From: JAWUWD01 sp034112085
Lineage (GTDB): Bacteria; Bacteroidota; Bacteroidia; Cytophagales; Cyclobacteriaceae
Direction: 5' to 3'
DNA length: 39,671 nucleotides
Assembly: GCA_034112085.1 (NCBI GenBank)
Contig: JAWUWD010000151.1
Location: 1 to 39,671, forward strand
Made by a program: the position numbers and the translations under genes. The notes beneath the pieces are model-generated. The model was not told the DNA's origin. It saw nothing but the letters and a program-made list of their open reading frames with translations, and did not search any database. Positions 23,988 through 33,280 of this stretch are shown piece after piece; the first letter of the stretch is position 1, and every line of letters starts with the position of its first letter.

Positions 23988-24983
23988 CTATTTACCAATA
24001 GGTACTTTATTCAAGATCGTCTCGATGATGTCAGCAGTAGTAATATTCTCAGCTTCTGCTTCATAGTTAAGGATCAATCGATGATTAAGTACATCTTTAG
24101 CTACTTCTTTGATATCCTCTGGTAATACATATTCTCGTCCTTCAAAGAATGCAACTGCTTTAGACGCTAAGTTCAAGTTAATACTTGCTCTTGGCGAAAC
24201 TCCAAATTGGATATAGTCAGCGATATCATCCAATCCATAAGCCTTCGGATCTCTCGTGGCAAACACGAGTTCGATGATGTATTTTTCTAAAGACTCAGAA
24301 ATACTGACTTGATTCACCTCATTGCGGATAGCAAATACATCTTCTTTAGTAAGCACAGTTTCCACTGTATTATCAAAAGTCATGTTGGCCATTCTACGCA
24401 TTATTTCCAGTTCATCTTCCTTAGAAGGATAGTCTACATTCACTTTCATCATGAATCTATCTATTTGTGCCTCTGGCAAAGGATAAGTACCTTCCTGATC
24501 CACCGGATTTTGCGTAGCCAATACCAGGAAGGGTCTGTCCAATTGGAAAGTAGTCTCTCCAATAGTCACTTGCTTCTCTTGCATAGATTCAAGCAATGCT
24601 GACTGTACTTTAGCAGGAGATCTATTAATTTCATCAGCCAGAATGATGTTGGAGAAGATAGGCCCTTTCTTCACTTCGAAGTTGGACTTTTGTTGATTGT
24701 AGATCATGGTACCTACTAAATCCGCAGGTAATAAATCCGGGGTAAACTGAATTCTCTGAAAATCTAAATGCAAGACTCTTGCAAGCGTACTTACTGTAAG
24801 TGTCTTTGCTAGTCCAGGCACCCCTTCCAACAAAATGTGCCCATTTGTAAAAAGACCTACTAGGAGTCTATTGATCATGTACTCTTGCCCAACAACTACT
24901 TTTCCTACCTCGCTAAATACTTTACGTATTTTATCTTGGTGCTCTTTCTTTAAATCTTGTGAAACCGTTGCTTCTTCCATCAC
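23988..24983 (-). CDS. MoxR family AAA+ ATPase
   Basis: A 331-residue MoxR-type AAA+ chaperone ATPase. Walker A is GVPGLAKT near residue 58. Walker B is IILADEIN near residue 120. Sensor 1 is LATQNP near residue 163, and the arginine-finger/sensor region YPLPEAQIDRF follows. The C-terminal lid (about 210-331) is complete. MoxR proteins work with VWA-domain partners to mature or insert enzymes. In Bacteroidota the gene often heads a set with DUF58 and BatA/B proteins, yet none of these is next to it here. ATGs at 24983 and 24980 are adjacent and equivalent. A terminator follows directly, so it is transcribed alone. Confidence 0.94.
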   Translation of the reverse strand: MMEEATVSQDLKKEHQDKIRKVFSEVGKVVVGQEYMINRLLVGLFTNGHILLEGVPGLAKTLTVSTLARVLHLDFQRIQFTPDLLPADLVGTMIYNQQKSNFEVKKGPIFSNIILADEINRSPAKVQSALLESMQEKQVTIGETTFQLDRPFLVLATQNPVDQEGTYPLPEAQIDRFMMKVNVDYPSKEDELEIMRRMANMTFDNTVETVLTKEDVFAIRNEVNQVSISESLEKYIIELVFATRDPKAYGLDDIADYIQFGVSPRASINLNLASKAVAFFEGREYVLPEDIKEVAKDVLNHRLILNYEAEAENITTADIIETILNKVPIGK

Positions 24984-25122
24984 TATATTTCTTTACTATT
25001 TGTATTCAACTCAAAAATTAACGCAATAATATATAATAGATTCGTAAAATGTGATAAAGGGTTTCATTTTCGGTACAATTGGTCTGAAAACACTGAATTT
25101 AGCTGGAGTTATTGCAATTCTT

Positions 25123-25130
25123 TATATTTG
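25123..25130 (+). promoter_or_regulatory. -7 promoter element of the DUF1684 gene
   Basis: TATATTTG is an exact TAnnTTTG match 25 bases before the ATG. The -33 position has no convincing TTTG. Confidence 0.45.
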
Positions 25131-25155
25131 ATAGACTCTACTCATCTAACTGATA

Positions 25156-25755
25156 ATGAAAAAAACATCACTAATCATCTTATTCATCTTCCTTGCAAAC
25201 TTATCAAATGCGCAAAGTTTTAAAAAAGATAATAAGGCCCATAGAAAAGAACAAAACGCTCAATTCAAAGATCCTAAGGAGTCTCCATTAACTAAGGAAG
25301 ATCTGGCAACCTTCAAAAAGCTTGAATATTTCCCATTGAATGAAGTCTATAAAGTGACTGCCAAACTCACTGTGAATCCTAATCCACAGCTATTCAAAAT
25401 GATTACAAGTACAGATAGGCTCCCCACGTATAGTACTTATGGTGAGCTCACTTTTGAGGTCAACGGTGAACAGCTCTCGCTCCAGGTCTATCAAAATCAA
25501 CAATTCCTAAGTACTGAAGGCTATGAAGACTACCTTTTTGTACCTTTTGCGGATGAGACCAACGGTGATGAAACTTATGGAGGTGGTAGATACTTAGACT
25601 TCAGAATGCCAAAAACAGAAGAAGTAGAGATTGACTTCAATAAAGCCTATAATCCATATTGTGCATATAGCGATCGATACTCATGTCCAAAAGTGCCTGA
25701 GACTAATCAACTAATGATTCGCATTGAGGCTGGTGTGTTGAATATGGATCATTGA
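25156..25755 (+). CDS. DUF1684 domain-containing secreted protein
   Basis: A 199-residue exported protein (signal peptide MKKTSLIILFIFLANLSNAQ). The DUF1684 domain fills the rest. It has the early FKDPKESPLTKED segment, the central YGELTFEVNG and FVPFADETNG segments, and the highly conserved closing part GGGRYLDFRMP, DFNKAYNPYCAYS and CP. The conserved Asn-Pro-Tyr-Cys-Ala-Tyr suggests a ligand or metal site. The family is widespread and its function unknown. It stands alone, divergent from MoxR, and has no transmembrane segment besides the leader. Confidence 0.9.
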   Translation: MKKTSLIILFIFLANLSNAQSFKKDNKAHRKEQNAQFKDPKESPLTKEDLATFKKLEYFPLNEVYKVTAKLTVNPNPQLFKMITSTDRLPTYSTYGELTFEVNGEQLSLQVYQNQQFLSTEGYEDYLFVPFADETNGDETYGGGRYLDFRMPKTEEVEIDFNKAYNPYCAYSDRYSCPKVPETNQLMIRIEAGVLNMDH

Positions 25756-25839
25756 TTTAGTTTTGATATCAAAAATCATTGTCTGATCCAACCGATAAAC
25801 CACTCGTGTATTTTAATTCCTAATTAATTTTCTAAATGA

Positions 25840-25847
25840 TATATTTG
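25840..25847 (+). promoter_or_regulatory. Possible -7 element before the ABC transporter unit
   Basis: TATATTTG is an exact TAnnTTTG match 66 bases before the ABC ATPase start. It could drive the ABC-permease/peptidase pair with a leader of about 60 bases. The -33 region is not recognisable. Confidence 0.35.
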
Positions 25848-25913
25848 ATTGTCATAAAAATCAGATTTCCCGAACGTTAACGCCATTGCCTTAGCCAACA
25901 ACCAAAAAGACTT

Positions 25914-26804
25914 ATGAAACTAACCATCAACAACCTCACAAAGACTTATGAAAACGGAGTCAAAGCCATTGACAATCTCAACTTAGAGATAGGAACTGGA
26001 ATGTTTGGACTATTAGGGCCTAATGGAGCTGGCAAATCTTCATTGATGCGAACAATTGCCACTTTACAAAGCCCAGATTCAGGAACTATCACTTTTGGAG
26101 ATATCGATGTCATTGAGGATAAGATGTCATTGAGAAAGGTATTGGGTTATTTACCACAATCATTCGGTGTATACCCAAAAATGTCAGCTGAGGAGTTATT
26201 AGATTATTTTGCTACGCTTAAAGGAATTAGTTCAAAGGAAGACCGCAATAAGTTGGTGAAAGAAGTGCTAGAAATCACAAATCTCTATGAGGTTCGTAAG
26301 AAATATGTGGCTGGATACTCAGGAGGAATGAAACAACGATTTGGGATCGCACAACTGTTACTCAACAACCCCAAGTTAATCATCGTAGATGAACCTACCG
26401 CTGGCTTAGATCCTGCAGAAAGACATCGATTTCTCAATGTACTGAGAGAGGTAGGGACGAATTGTACGGTTATCTTCTCGACACACATCGTAGAGGATGT
26501 CAAAGAATTGTGTAACGAAATGGCCATACTTAATGGTGGTCAAATACTAAAACATACAACTCCGAAAGAGGCAACATCTGAAATCGAAGGTCAGATTTGG
26601 ACAAAAGTGATCGAAAGAGATGAATTAGAAAAAATGGAGGCAAGTTTCAATGTATTATCTTCCAATTATAATCAAGACAATACACTGAATATTAGAGTGC
26701 ACAGTATGGATAAGCCATCTGAAGAATTTTCGGCCGCTAATCCACAACTGGATGATGTTTATTTTATTGCATTAAAAACAGAAGAACCTGTTGCGGTAGC
26801 ATAA
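25914..26804 (+). CDS. ABC transporter ATP-binding protein
   Basis: A 296-residue ABC ATPase. Walker A is GPNGAGKSS near residue 36, the Q-loop is YLPQSFGVYP, the signature is YSGGMKQRFG and Walker B is LIIVDEPTAGLDP. The H-loop is in FSTHIVEDV. A C-terminal extension of about 75 residues is typical of ATPases that pair with ABC-2-type permeases. It is cytoplasmic. The partner is clearly the next gene, 28 bases downstream, whose N-terminal half is a permease. The cargo of the pair is not known; peptide or bacteriocin-like export is one idea from the peptidase domain. Confidence 0.95.
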   Translation: MKLTINNLTKTYENGVKAIDNLNLEIGTGMFGLLGPNGAGKSSLMRTIATLQSPDSGTITFGDIDVIEDKMSLRKVLGYLPQSFGVYPKMSAEELLDYFATLKGISSKEDRNKLVKEVLEITNLYEVRKKYVAGYSGGMKQRFGIAQLLLNNPKLIIVDEPTAGLDPAERHRFLNVLREVGTNCTVIFSTHIVEDVKELCNEMAILNGGQILKHTTPKEATSEIEGQIWTKVIERDELEKMEASFNVLSSNYNQDNTLNIRVHSMDKPSEEFSAANPQLDDVYFIALKTEEPVAVA

Positions 26805-26832
26805 TTCATTTTTTCATCTCTAACATCACACT

Positions 26833-29800
26833 ATGTTTACCACAATATTTAAACACGAATTAAAGCATTGGTTCAAGCAGCCAGCTTTTTACATATACCT
26901 CGGTGTATTCTTAATCTTATCGATGTTCATAGCCGGAAGTGCAGCAGGAGTTTTCGATTTTCTAACAGTCACTACAGGATCGGCAAGAATTGTCAATTCA
27001 CCCACAGGGATTGTGGGGCTTCTCAATGGATTGACCACGATTATCTTCTTCTTGTTCCCCTCAATCATAGGAGCGTCCATCTATAGGGACTACAAGAGTG
27101 AAATGCATTCGATATTATATTCATATCCCTTTACAAAAGCCAACTATCTATTTGCGAAATTCTTTAGCTCATTCCTGATTGTTACCATCATAGTTTTAGT
27201 CATCGGAATCGCAATGTTCATCGGATTCAGATTGCCAGGTACCAATCAAGAAATAGTAGGTGCCTTTAGATTTGGAGCATACATACAGGCATTCATGATT
27301 TATGTGATTCCTAATGTCCTTCTTTTTGGAGCTATCGTCTTTGCTGTTGTCACTTTCACTAGAAACATATCAGCTGGATTTATATCCGTAATCCTCATTA
27401 TGCTAGTTCAAGGTATAGTTGGCAATATTTTGGCGGATCCTGATCTGAGATATATTTCTGCCCTATTGGATCCATATGGTGAGCAAGCTGCTGCATACTA
27501 CACTAAGTACTGGACAGTAGCTGAGCAAAATGAACAAATGCTACCTATTGAAGGGGTGATTATTTACAATAGACTTATCTGGTTGGGGATATCAACTCTT
27601 ATCTTTGGGTTGGTATATAAATACTTTTCCTTCTCACAGAATGCCTTTACGTTTAGCTTTAGAAAGCAAAAAGGTGAGCGCTCAACTAAGCAAAATTTCG
27701 GTGGAATCACCAGAATCACATTACCTAAAGTCGCTTATGATTTCACCTTTATTCAAAATCTCAAAACTTCTTGGAGGCTTTCCAATATAGACTTCAAATA
27801 CATTGTAAAGAGCTGGCCATTTGTAAGTATCTTATTAGTTGGTCTTATCTTCATTTTAATAAGTGCAACTGTATTAGGAGAGCTTTTTGGCACTAAAACA
27901 CTGCCTGTTACGTGGCAAATATTATTGGTTCCAGGTAGTAGTTTTGCCCTATTTATCAATATTCTAACATTTCTGTATGCTGGCATGTTAGTTCATAGGA
28001 GTCAAATCGAAAGAGTAAACCATTTGATAGATGTTACTCCTATTCCTAATTGGACACTTCTGATATCCAAACTATTTGCACTTCTCAAAATGCAATTGGT
28101 ATTGTTACTAGTGATAATGATTGGAGGTATTAGCATACAAGTCTACAATGGCTACTATAATTTTGAAATTGGACATTATCTTTTTGAGCTATACGCGCTC
28201 AATTTCATTAATTTTGTGATCTGGGCCATGCTGGCATTATTTGTTCAAGTAATAATTGGCAATCCATATTTAGGACTATTCGTGATGTTAGTAATCTCAA
28301 TTGGAATGACCTTCCTGTCGCAAATTGGAATAGAACAATCAATATTCAAATATAATCAGGCTCCAGGCTTTCAATATTCAGATATGAATGAATATGGCAC
28401 TTCCATTAGAAATTACGTGGTATATAAAACATACTGGACACTTGGAGGGCTTGCTTTTCTTGTTTTAACGGGAATATTTTGGGTAAGAGGTTTGCCAAAC
28501 TCTTTCAAAGAAAGATTATCAATTGCGAAATCAAGATTTACTGGCAAAACGGCTATCGGATTTAGTATTCTACTTCTGTCTTTTCTAGCCCTTGGATTTA
28601 GGATTTATTACGAAGACAATATTCTGAATACTCGAATCTCATCGAATGAACGAGAAGAACAAACTGCCAATTGGGAAAAAATGTATAAGAGGTATGAAGA
28701 TGCTATTCAACCTAGAATTGTGTCAGTGAAAACCAATATGAATATCTACCCTAAGGAGTTGAACTTCGATGCAAGTGGAACATATTTGATGATCAACAAA
28801 TCTGCTCAATCCATCGACAGTATTTTCCTCAATCACAATGAGTATCTGAGCACATTCATATTCGACAAGGACAATGAATTGGTCTCTGAAGACACTTTGT
28901 ATAATTTCGACATATATAGATTAGAAAGTTCCCTCGCCCCTGGTGATAGCCTTACGCTTACGTTTACATTGAAAAATAAAACGAATCGCTTTTTAAGGAA
29001 TAACTCACCAGTGCGAGATAATGGGACTTTTATCAATAACGGAATATACCCATCCTTGGGCTATACTGGTGGTGAACTTACTGATGATGAAGTGCGTGAG
29101 AAGTATGATCTTCCTGAAAATAATTTGAGACCGCACCCATCTGACACTACTGCGCTAGGCAATACCTATATCGCAAAAGATGCTGACTGGATTGACTTCG
29201 AAGCGACCATAAGCACCTCAGAAGATCAGGTCGCCATTGCTCCAGGGTATTTACAGAAAGAATGGATTGAAGATGGTCGTAGATATTTTCATTATAAAAT
29301 GGATAGTAAAATGTTAAACTTCTACGCCTTCAACTCAGGTAGATATGAGGTGAAAAAAGACTTATGGAATGATGTAAATCTTGAAATCTACTACCATAAA
29401 GGACACGAATATAATCTTGAAAGTATGATGGAAGGGATGAAAGCTTCCTTAGAATACAACTCTACTCAGTTCAGTCCCTATCAACATAAGCAAGTCCGTA
29501 TCATTGAGTTCCCAAGAACAGGTGGAGGGTTTGCACAATCATTCCCTAATACAATTCCATTCTCAGAAGGGCTAGGTTTTATCGCTGATATAGATAGCAC
29601 GGATGATGGAGGTGTGGATTATGCCTATGCAGTGACTGCTCATGAAGTAGCACATCAGTGGTGGGCACATCAAGTTATAGGTGCAGATGTACTGGGCGCT
29701 ACCATGTTGTCTGAAAGTCTATCAGAATATGTGTCGCTCAAAGTGTTAGAGCACCAGCACAGTAAGAGCAAAATGAGAAAGTTCTTAAAGTCATCATTGG

Positions 29801-30483
29801 ATGGTTACCTGACCCAAAGGACAACAGAGACTAAGAGGGAAAAGGCCCTGATGTATAATGATGGGCAGGGATATATTCGATACCAGAAGGGCTCCTTAGT
29901 GTTTTACGCTTTAAGCGATTATATAGGTGAGGATTCCTTGAATGCGGCACTCAAGAGGTATGTTGAGAAAGTGAAGTTCCAGGAGCCTCCGTACACAACC
30001 TCAATTGAGATGGTAGACTATATTAGAGAAGTAACTCCAGACACCTTGACGTATGTTATCAAGGACATGTTCGAGACTGTTACGCTCTATAAGAATAGAA
30101 TAGTGGAGGTAAAGTCGACTGAACTTGAGAACGGGAGATTTCAGTTAGATATCGAATTCGAAGTCAGTAAGTACCGAAATGACGATAAAGGAAAGCGCTA
30201 TTATAGCGATGACCATTTAGATTCTCTTTCCTACAAAACTGAGAAAATGAGGAAACCTCTCTACTCAGTTACCTTAGCTGATTATATTGATATTGGCATT
30301 TTTGGTGAAGAGGAAATTGATGGTGAGTCAAAAGAGATCGAACTCTATCTGCAGAAACACAAAATCACAGCTATCAATAATAAGATAACCCTCATTGTGG
30401 ATCAAAAGCCAAAGGAAGTTGGTGTTGATCCTTATAATAAATTGATAGATACCAACTCAGAAGATAATAGAAGAGAGCTATAG
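26833..30483 (+). CDS. ABC-2 type permease fused to M1-family peptidase
   Basis: A 1216-residue fusion. The N-terminal half (about 1-590) has a dozen or so transmembrane helices in two ABC-2-like sets, with the first helix after KHELKHWFKQPAFYIYLG. The C-terminal half (about 600-1216) is an M1-type peptidase on the outer face of the membrane. Its zinc site is HEVAH at 937-941, and the next acidic ligand in MLSESLSEYV is Glu961, giving HEXXH-X19-E, one residue longer than the classical spacing. From memory, this spacing recurs in the permease/M1 fusion family. Upstream and cotranscribed is its ABC ATPase. I infer that transported or membrane-bound substrates are trimmed as they leave the cell. 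Confidence 0.93.
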   Translation: MFTTIFKHELKHWFKQPAFYIYLGVFLILSMFIAGSAAGVFDFLTVTTGSARIVNSPTGIVGLLNGLTTIIFFLFPSIIGASIYRDYKSEMHSILYSYPFTKANYLFAKFFSSFLIVTIIVLVIGIAMFIGFRLPGTNQEIVGAFRFGAYIQAFMIYVIPNVLLFGAIVFAVVTFTRNISAGFISVILIMLVQGIVGNILADPDLRYISALLDPYGEQAAAYYTKYWTVAEQNEQMLPIEGVIIYNRLIWLGISTLIFGLVYKYFSFSQNAFTFSFRKQKGERSTKQNFGGITRITLPKVAYDFTFIQNLKTSWRLSNIDFKYIVKSWPFVSILLVGLIFILISATVLGELFGTKTLPVTWQILLVPGSSFALFINILTFLYAGMLVHRSQIERVNHLIDVTPIPNWTLLISKLFALLKMQLVLLLVIMIGGISIQVYNGYYNFEIGHYLFELYALNFINFVIWAMLALFVQVIIGNPYLGLFVMLVISIGMTFLSQIGIEQSIFKYNQAPGFQYSDMNEYGTSIRNYVVYKTYWTLGGLAFLVLTGIFWVRGLPNSFKERLSIAKSRFTGKTAIGFSILLLSFLALGFRIYYEDNILNTRISSNEREEQTANWEKMYKRYEDAIQPRIVSVKTNMNIYPKELNFDASGTYLMINKSAQSIDSIFLNHNEYLSTFIFDKDNELVSEDTLYNFDIYRLESSLAPGDSLTLTFTLKNKTNRFLRNNSPVRDNGTFINNGIYPSLGYTGGELTDDEVREKYDLPENNLRPHPSDTTALGNTYIAKDADWIDFEATISTSEDQVAIAPGYLQKEWIEDGRRYFHYKMDSKMLNFYAFNSGRYEVKKDLWNDVNLEIYYHKGHEYNLESMMEGMKASLEYNSTQFSPYQHKQVRIIEFPRTGGGFAQSFPNTIPFSEGLGFIADIDSTDDGGVDYAYAVTAHEVAHQWWAHQVIGADVLGATMLSESLSEYVSLKVLEHQHSKSKMRKFLKSSLDGYLTQRTTETKREKALMYNDGQGYIRYQKGSLVFYALSDYIGEDSLNAALKRYVEKVKFQEPPYTTSIEMVDYIREVTPDTLTYVIKDMFETVTLYKNRIVEVKSTELENGRFQLDIEFEVSKYRNDDKGKRYYSDDHLDSLSYKTEKMRKPLYSVTLADYIDIGIFGEEEIDGESKEIELYLQKHKITAINNKITLIVDQKPKEVGVDPYNKLIDTNSEDNRREL

Positions 30484-30505
30484 CTACTGATTTAATCCCT
30501 ATAAG

Positions 30506-30539
30506 ATAAAGAGCTACTCAATATTGGGTGGCTCTTTAT
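30506..30539 (+). terminator. Probable terminator after the permease-peptidase gene
   Basis: A stem, ATAAAGAGCTACTC with GGGTGGCTCTTTAT (with G-U pairs), is followed by GTTT. It lies 23 bases past the stop codon. The T run is short. Confidence 0.55.
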
Positions 30540-30615
30540 GTTTCGGAAATAATATTTCTTAAAAAAGTGTATCTTTTTTAAATTTTCGCATTTAGGCATT
30601 GAATCAAGTATAAAA

Positions 30616-31191
30616 ATGTCAACGACCAACAACATAGCGCTAAGAGATAATCCTGTGACAATACAGACGGAAGAAGATATAATTAGAGCATCACAAGAAA
30701 ATCCTGCTGCATTTCAGAAGCTTTATGAACGACACTATGCCCAGATATTTTCATTTATCTTAAAACGGGTTAATGATAAAGCTACATCTGCTGACATCGC
30801 ACAACAGGTTTTCATTAAGGCCCTTTCGAGTATTAAGAAATATATAAATAAAGGAGTGCCTTACAGTGCCTACTTATATCGCATAGCCACAAATGAGTGC
30901 AATAGCTTCTTCAGAGAGCAAAACAAGATTCGGTTTGTCGTAGTAGATGAAATATTTACCGAAGGTCTAATGGACCAATTAGATATCGAAGATACTTATG
31001 ACTCTAATATGGCAGCATTGAAAAATGCTTTTAAGCTCTTGAAAGTAGATGAAATTCAACTTTTGGAACTTCGCTTTTTTGAGATGAAATCTTTTAAGGA
31101 AGTAGGGTACATAATGAGTATTACCGAAAACTCAGCAAAAGTAAAGACCTACCGTTTGTTGGGGAAAATGAAAAAAATGATGGAGATATGA
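30616..31191 (+). CDS. ECF-type sigma-70 family RNA polymerase sigma factor
   Basis: A 191-residue two-domain sigma factor. Region 2 (about 27-98) has AFQKLYERHYAQIFSFILKR and DIAQQVFIKAL, the -10-binding part. Region 4 (about 130-188) has LLELRFFEMKSFKEVGYIM, the helix-turn-helix that reads -35. Such factors normally answer to a membrane anti-sigma factor encoded next door. The next gene overlaps this one by four bases (ATGA) but encodes a TonB-domain membrane protein rather than a FecR or zinc anti-sigma factor. No regulon member can be named. The start codon is the only ATG placing region 2 at the normal distance. Confidence 0.92.
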   Translation: MSTTNNIALRDNPVTIQTEEDIIRASQENPAAFQKLYERHYAQIFSFILKRVNDKATSADIAQQVFIKALSSIKKYINKGVPYSAYLYRIATNECNSFFREQNKIRFVVVDEIFTEGLMDQLDIEDTYDSNMAALKNAFKLLKVDEIQLLELRFFEMKSFKEVGYIMSITENSAKVKTYRLLGKMKKMMEI

Positions 31192-31952
31192 AGACGCGAA
31201 AGAAAATAGACATACTGGATAAAGCTCCCTTTGTTTCAAAAAAAGAAATGGAATCATATATGGATTTTGATAAGGTGCTCAATGCATCAACTAGTGCTGT
31301 CAGTGTTGGGAATCAATTTCTGAAAGGAACTTTAATAGCAGTAGGGATATTACTTGCAGGAATTGTTTATTACCATTTCATCTTTAATGACGAAACATCT
31401 TCAAAAACAACAATCGTCCTAGTAGAACAAGAGCAGCTGAAAAAAGATGAATCGGTGACTGAAAATATAGCAATTATTAAAAAAGATAAGGCTGAAAAAA
31501 TAATTCCAAAGAAGAATGAGTTTATCTCTAAACCCATAATTCCCTCCGAGAAAAAAGAAGAAGTTAAGCAAGTGACTAAAGAAGAGAGTTTTGAAGGTGA
31601 GTCAATGGAAACCACTCAAGAGGAAAGCCCTACAGAAGAGCCATCCTATTCATATATAGAGGCAGTACCCGTAGAGGGCTTATCCTATCTTTATGCATAT
31701 TTCCGAGAGAACCTGACCTACCCAGACGAATTACGAAAGGATTCTATTAGAGGAGTAGTCTTGATCAGTTTTTCTATCACCAAAGACAGCACTATTAGCA
31801 ATGTGGTAATTGTCCAGTCACTCGGAGAGAAGTTTGACAATGAGGCGATAAGGGTGATCACCAATATGCCTCAATGGATACCTGCATCAGTCAACAATAC
31901 GCCAGTCAGCAGTAAACTCTCCATACCATTGACTTTCAATATCGAAAAATAG
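31188..31952 (+). CDS. Membrane-anchored TonB C-terminal domain protein
   Basis: A 254-residue single-pass protein. Residues 1-44 are cytoplasmic and charged (ILDKAPFVSKKEMESYMDFD region), residues 45-66 span the membrane, and a Lys/Glu-rich linker runs to about 165. The TonB C-terminal domain (about 168-254) has LTYPDELRKDSIRGVV and the closing PLTFNIEK. TonB proteins pass inner-membrane energy to outer-membrane receptors. Unlike classical TonB, this one has a longer cytoplasmic N-terminus and no Pro-rich linker. Its start overlaps the sigma gene's stop by four bases, so expression is coupled. It may double as the sigma factor's anti-sigma partner; that is an inference from position only. 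Confidence 0.85.
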   Translation: MKTRKKIDILDKAPFVSKKEMESYMDFDKVLNASTSAVSVGNQFLKGTLIAVGILLAGIVYYHFIFNDETSSKTTIVLVEQEQLKKDESVTENIAIIKKDKAEKIIPKKNEFISKPIIPSEKKEEVKQVTKEESFEGESMETTQEESPTEEPSYSYIEAVPVEGLSYLYAYFRENLTYPDELRKDSIRGVVLISFSITKDSTISNVVIVQSLGEKFDNEAIRVITNMPQWIPASVNNTPVSSKLSIPLTFNIEK

Positions 31953-32046
31953 ATGTCTGAATTGGACACGAAGGAAAGTAGTCTACTCTATTCAATCAAG
32001 TAGAAATATTATCAAATCAATAAAACGGAAATTAGAAAACAACATT

Positions 32047-33189
32047 ATGAATAAAATAACTATAATTTTACAATTGTCGCTTTTAGCAGGTTTACTTATT
32101 TGTTGTTCAAGTGATGATGTTGCGCCTAAAATAGATTTTTCCCTAGCGTCTAGAATTGACATCCCAGGAGAAAATACCACAGATGTTTGGGGGTATGAAG
32201 CCAATGGTCGAGCATATGCTATCGTGGGTGACTTTAATTACGCTTTTCCTTATGGTAGTGTATCTATAGTGGATGTTACAGATGCTTTTAATCCCATACT
32301 TTTATCTACAACTCCTTTATCAGGATTTGACATGAAGGTTTGGGGACACTATCTATTTGTAGGAGATGGAACCCCTCAAACAAAAGGCGAAGAAGGTGGT
32401 AAAATATTGGATATTATTGATCCAGCTAACCCAGTTGTTGTGGGCTCTTTTCCATCATGTCATAATTTATTTATTGATGATCAAGGATATATGTACTTAG
32501 CTGGATCGCTAGATTATATTGACTCAACCCTTGTAATAACACCAGCATTACGTATTTATGATTTGAATATTAATCCCATAGCTCCAGTGGAGGTATGGAT
32601 TGGAAGAGAAACAAAATCACATGATGTTTCTGTAATTGGAGATAGGTTGTTTCTGTTTCGTGGCAGAAATGGAACAAGTATCTATGACGTTTCGGATCGT
32701 ACATCACCCAGGTTGATTAGTACAATTGATTTGCCCTTAGACACATATGACCACAGTGGCTGGGTAAGCGAGGATGGCAACTACCTTTTTATTTGCAATG
32801 AATTTGCGTTGAGCAGGAATATTGAATTGGAAGATGATAGGGGTAGCACCATACTAGAGGGAGTGGATATTGCCATATGGGACATATCAGAGCCAAATAA
32901 TCCCACGCAAGTAGGAGAAATCCATGATGACAATACAAGAGTTCATAATCTTTATATTGTTGATAATTACGCATACGTATCCTATTATGATGCAGGGCTA
33001 AGAATTTACAATATTTCAAATCCAAAAAAACCGACTCTTAATTATGAGTATGACACCAATGAGGAAGATATAAACAGCACTGATTCCGAATATTTGGGAG
33101 CTTTTGGAGTGTTTCCTTTTACTTCCTCAGGAAACATATATGTATCTGATGTAAATAATGGTCTTTTCGTTTTTTCAAAAAATCCATAA
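32047..33189 (+). CDS. LVIVD-repeat lipoprotein (choice-of-anchor B-like)
   Basis: A 380-residue lipoprotein with a Cys-Cys lipobox near residues 19-20 (LLICCSSDD). The body is a beta-propeller of LVIVD-type repeats, each pairing a strand such as AYAIVGDF with a unit like VSIVDVTDAFNPILLST. Further units read TSIYDVSDRTSPRLIST, VDIAIWDISEPNNPTQVG and LRIYNISNPKKPTLNYEY. Motifs HNLFIDDQGYMYLAG and HDVSVIGDRL resemble the choice-of-anchor B family. It is probably held on the membrane or surface. It lies 94 bases after the TonB-domain gene and 91 bases before a type IX client, same strand. The function is unknown. Confidence 0.82.
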   Translation: MNKITIILQLSLLAGLLICCSSDDVAPKIDFSLASRIDIPGENTTDVWGYEANGRAYAIVGDFNYAFPYGSVSIVDVTDAFNPILLSTTPLSGFDMKVWGHYLFVGDGTPQTKGEEGGKILDIIDPANPVVVGSFPSCHNLFIDDQGYMYLAGSLDYIDSTLVITPALRIYDLNINPIAPVEVWIGRETKSHDVSVIGDRLFLFRGRNGTSIYDVSDRTSPRLISTIDLPLDTYDHSGWVSEDGNYLFICNEFALSRNIELEDDRGSTILEGVDIAIWDISEPNNPTQVGEIHDDNTRVHNLYIVDNYAYVSYYDAGLRIYNISNPKKPTLNYEYDTNEEDINSTDSEYLGAFGVFPFTSSGNIYVSDVNNGLFVFSKNP

Positions 33190-33280
33190 ATTCTGATAGC
33201 GAAAAATCCAATTTCATCTACATCATATTCAGGTGAGTATCCATTAATATACTGCCCTCAACACAGAGAAATAAAGCATC

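Noticed and set aside
24309..24602. Plus-strand open frame of 97 codons opposite MoxR
   Set aside because: The sequence opposite is the conserved AAA+ core, and the frame has no family features.
25756..25913. Palindrome GTTTTGATATCAAAA near 25760 as an operator or terminator
   Set aside because: It is short, AT-only in its arms and has no loop or T run. I would not assign a function.
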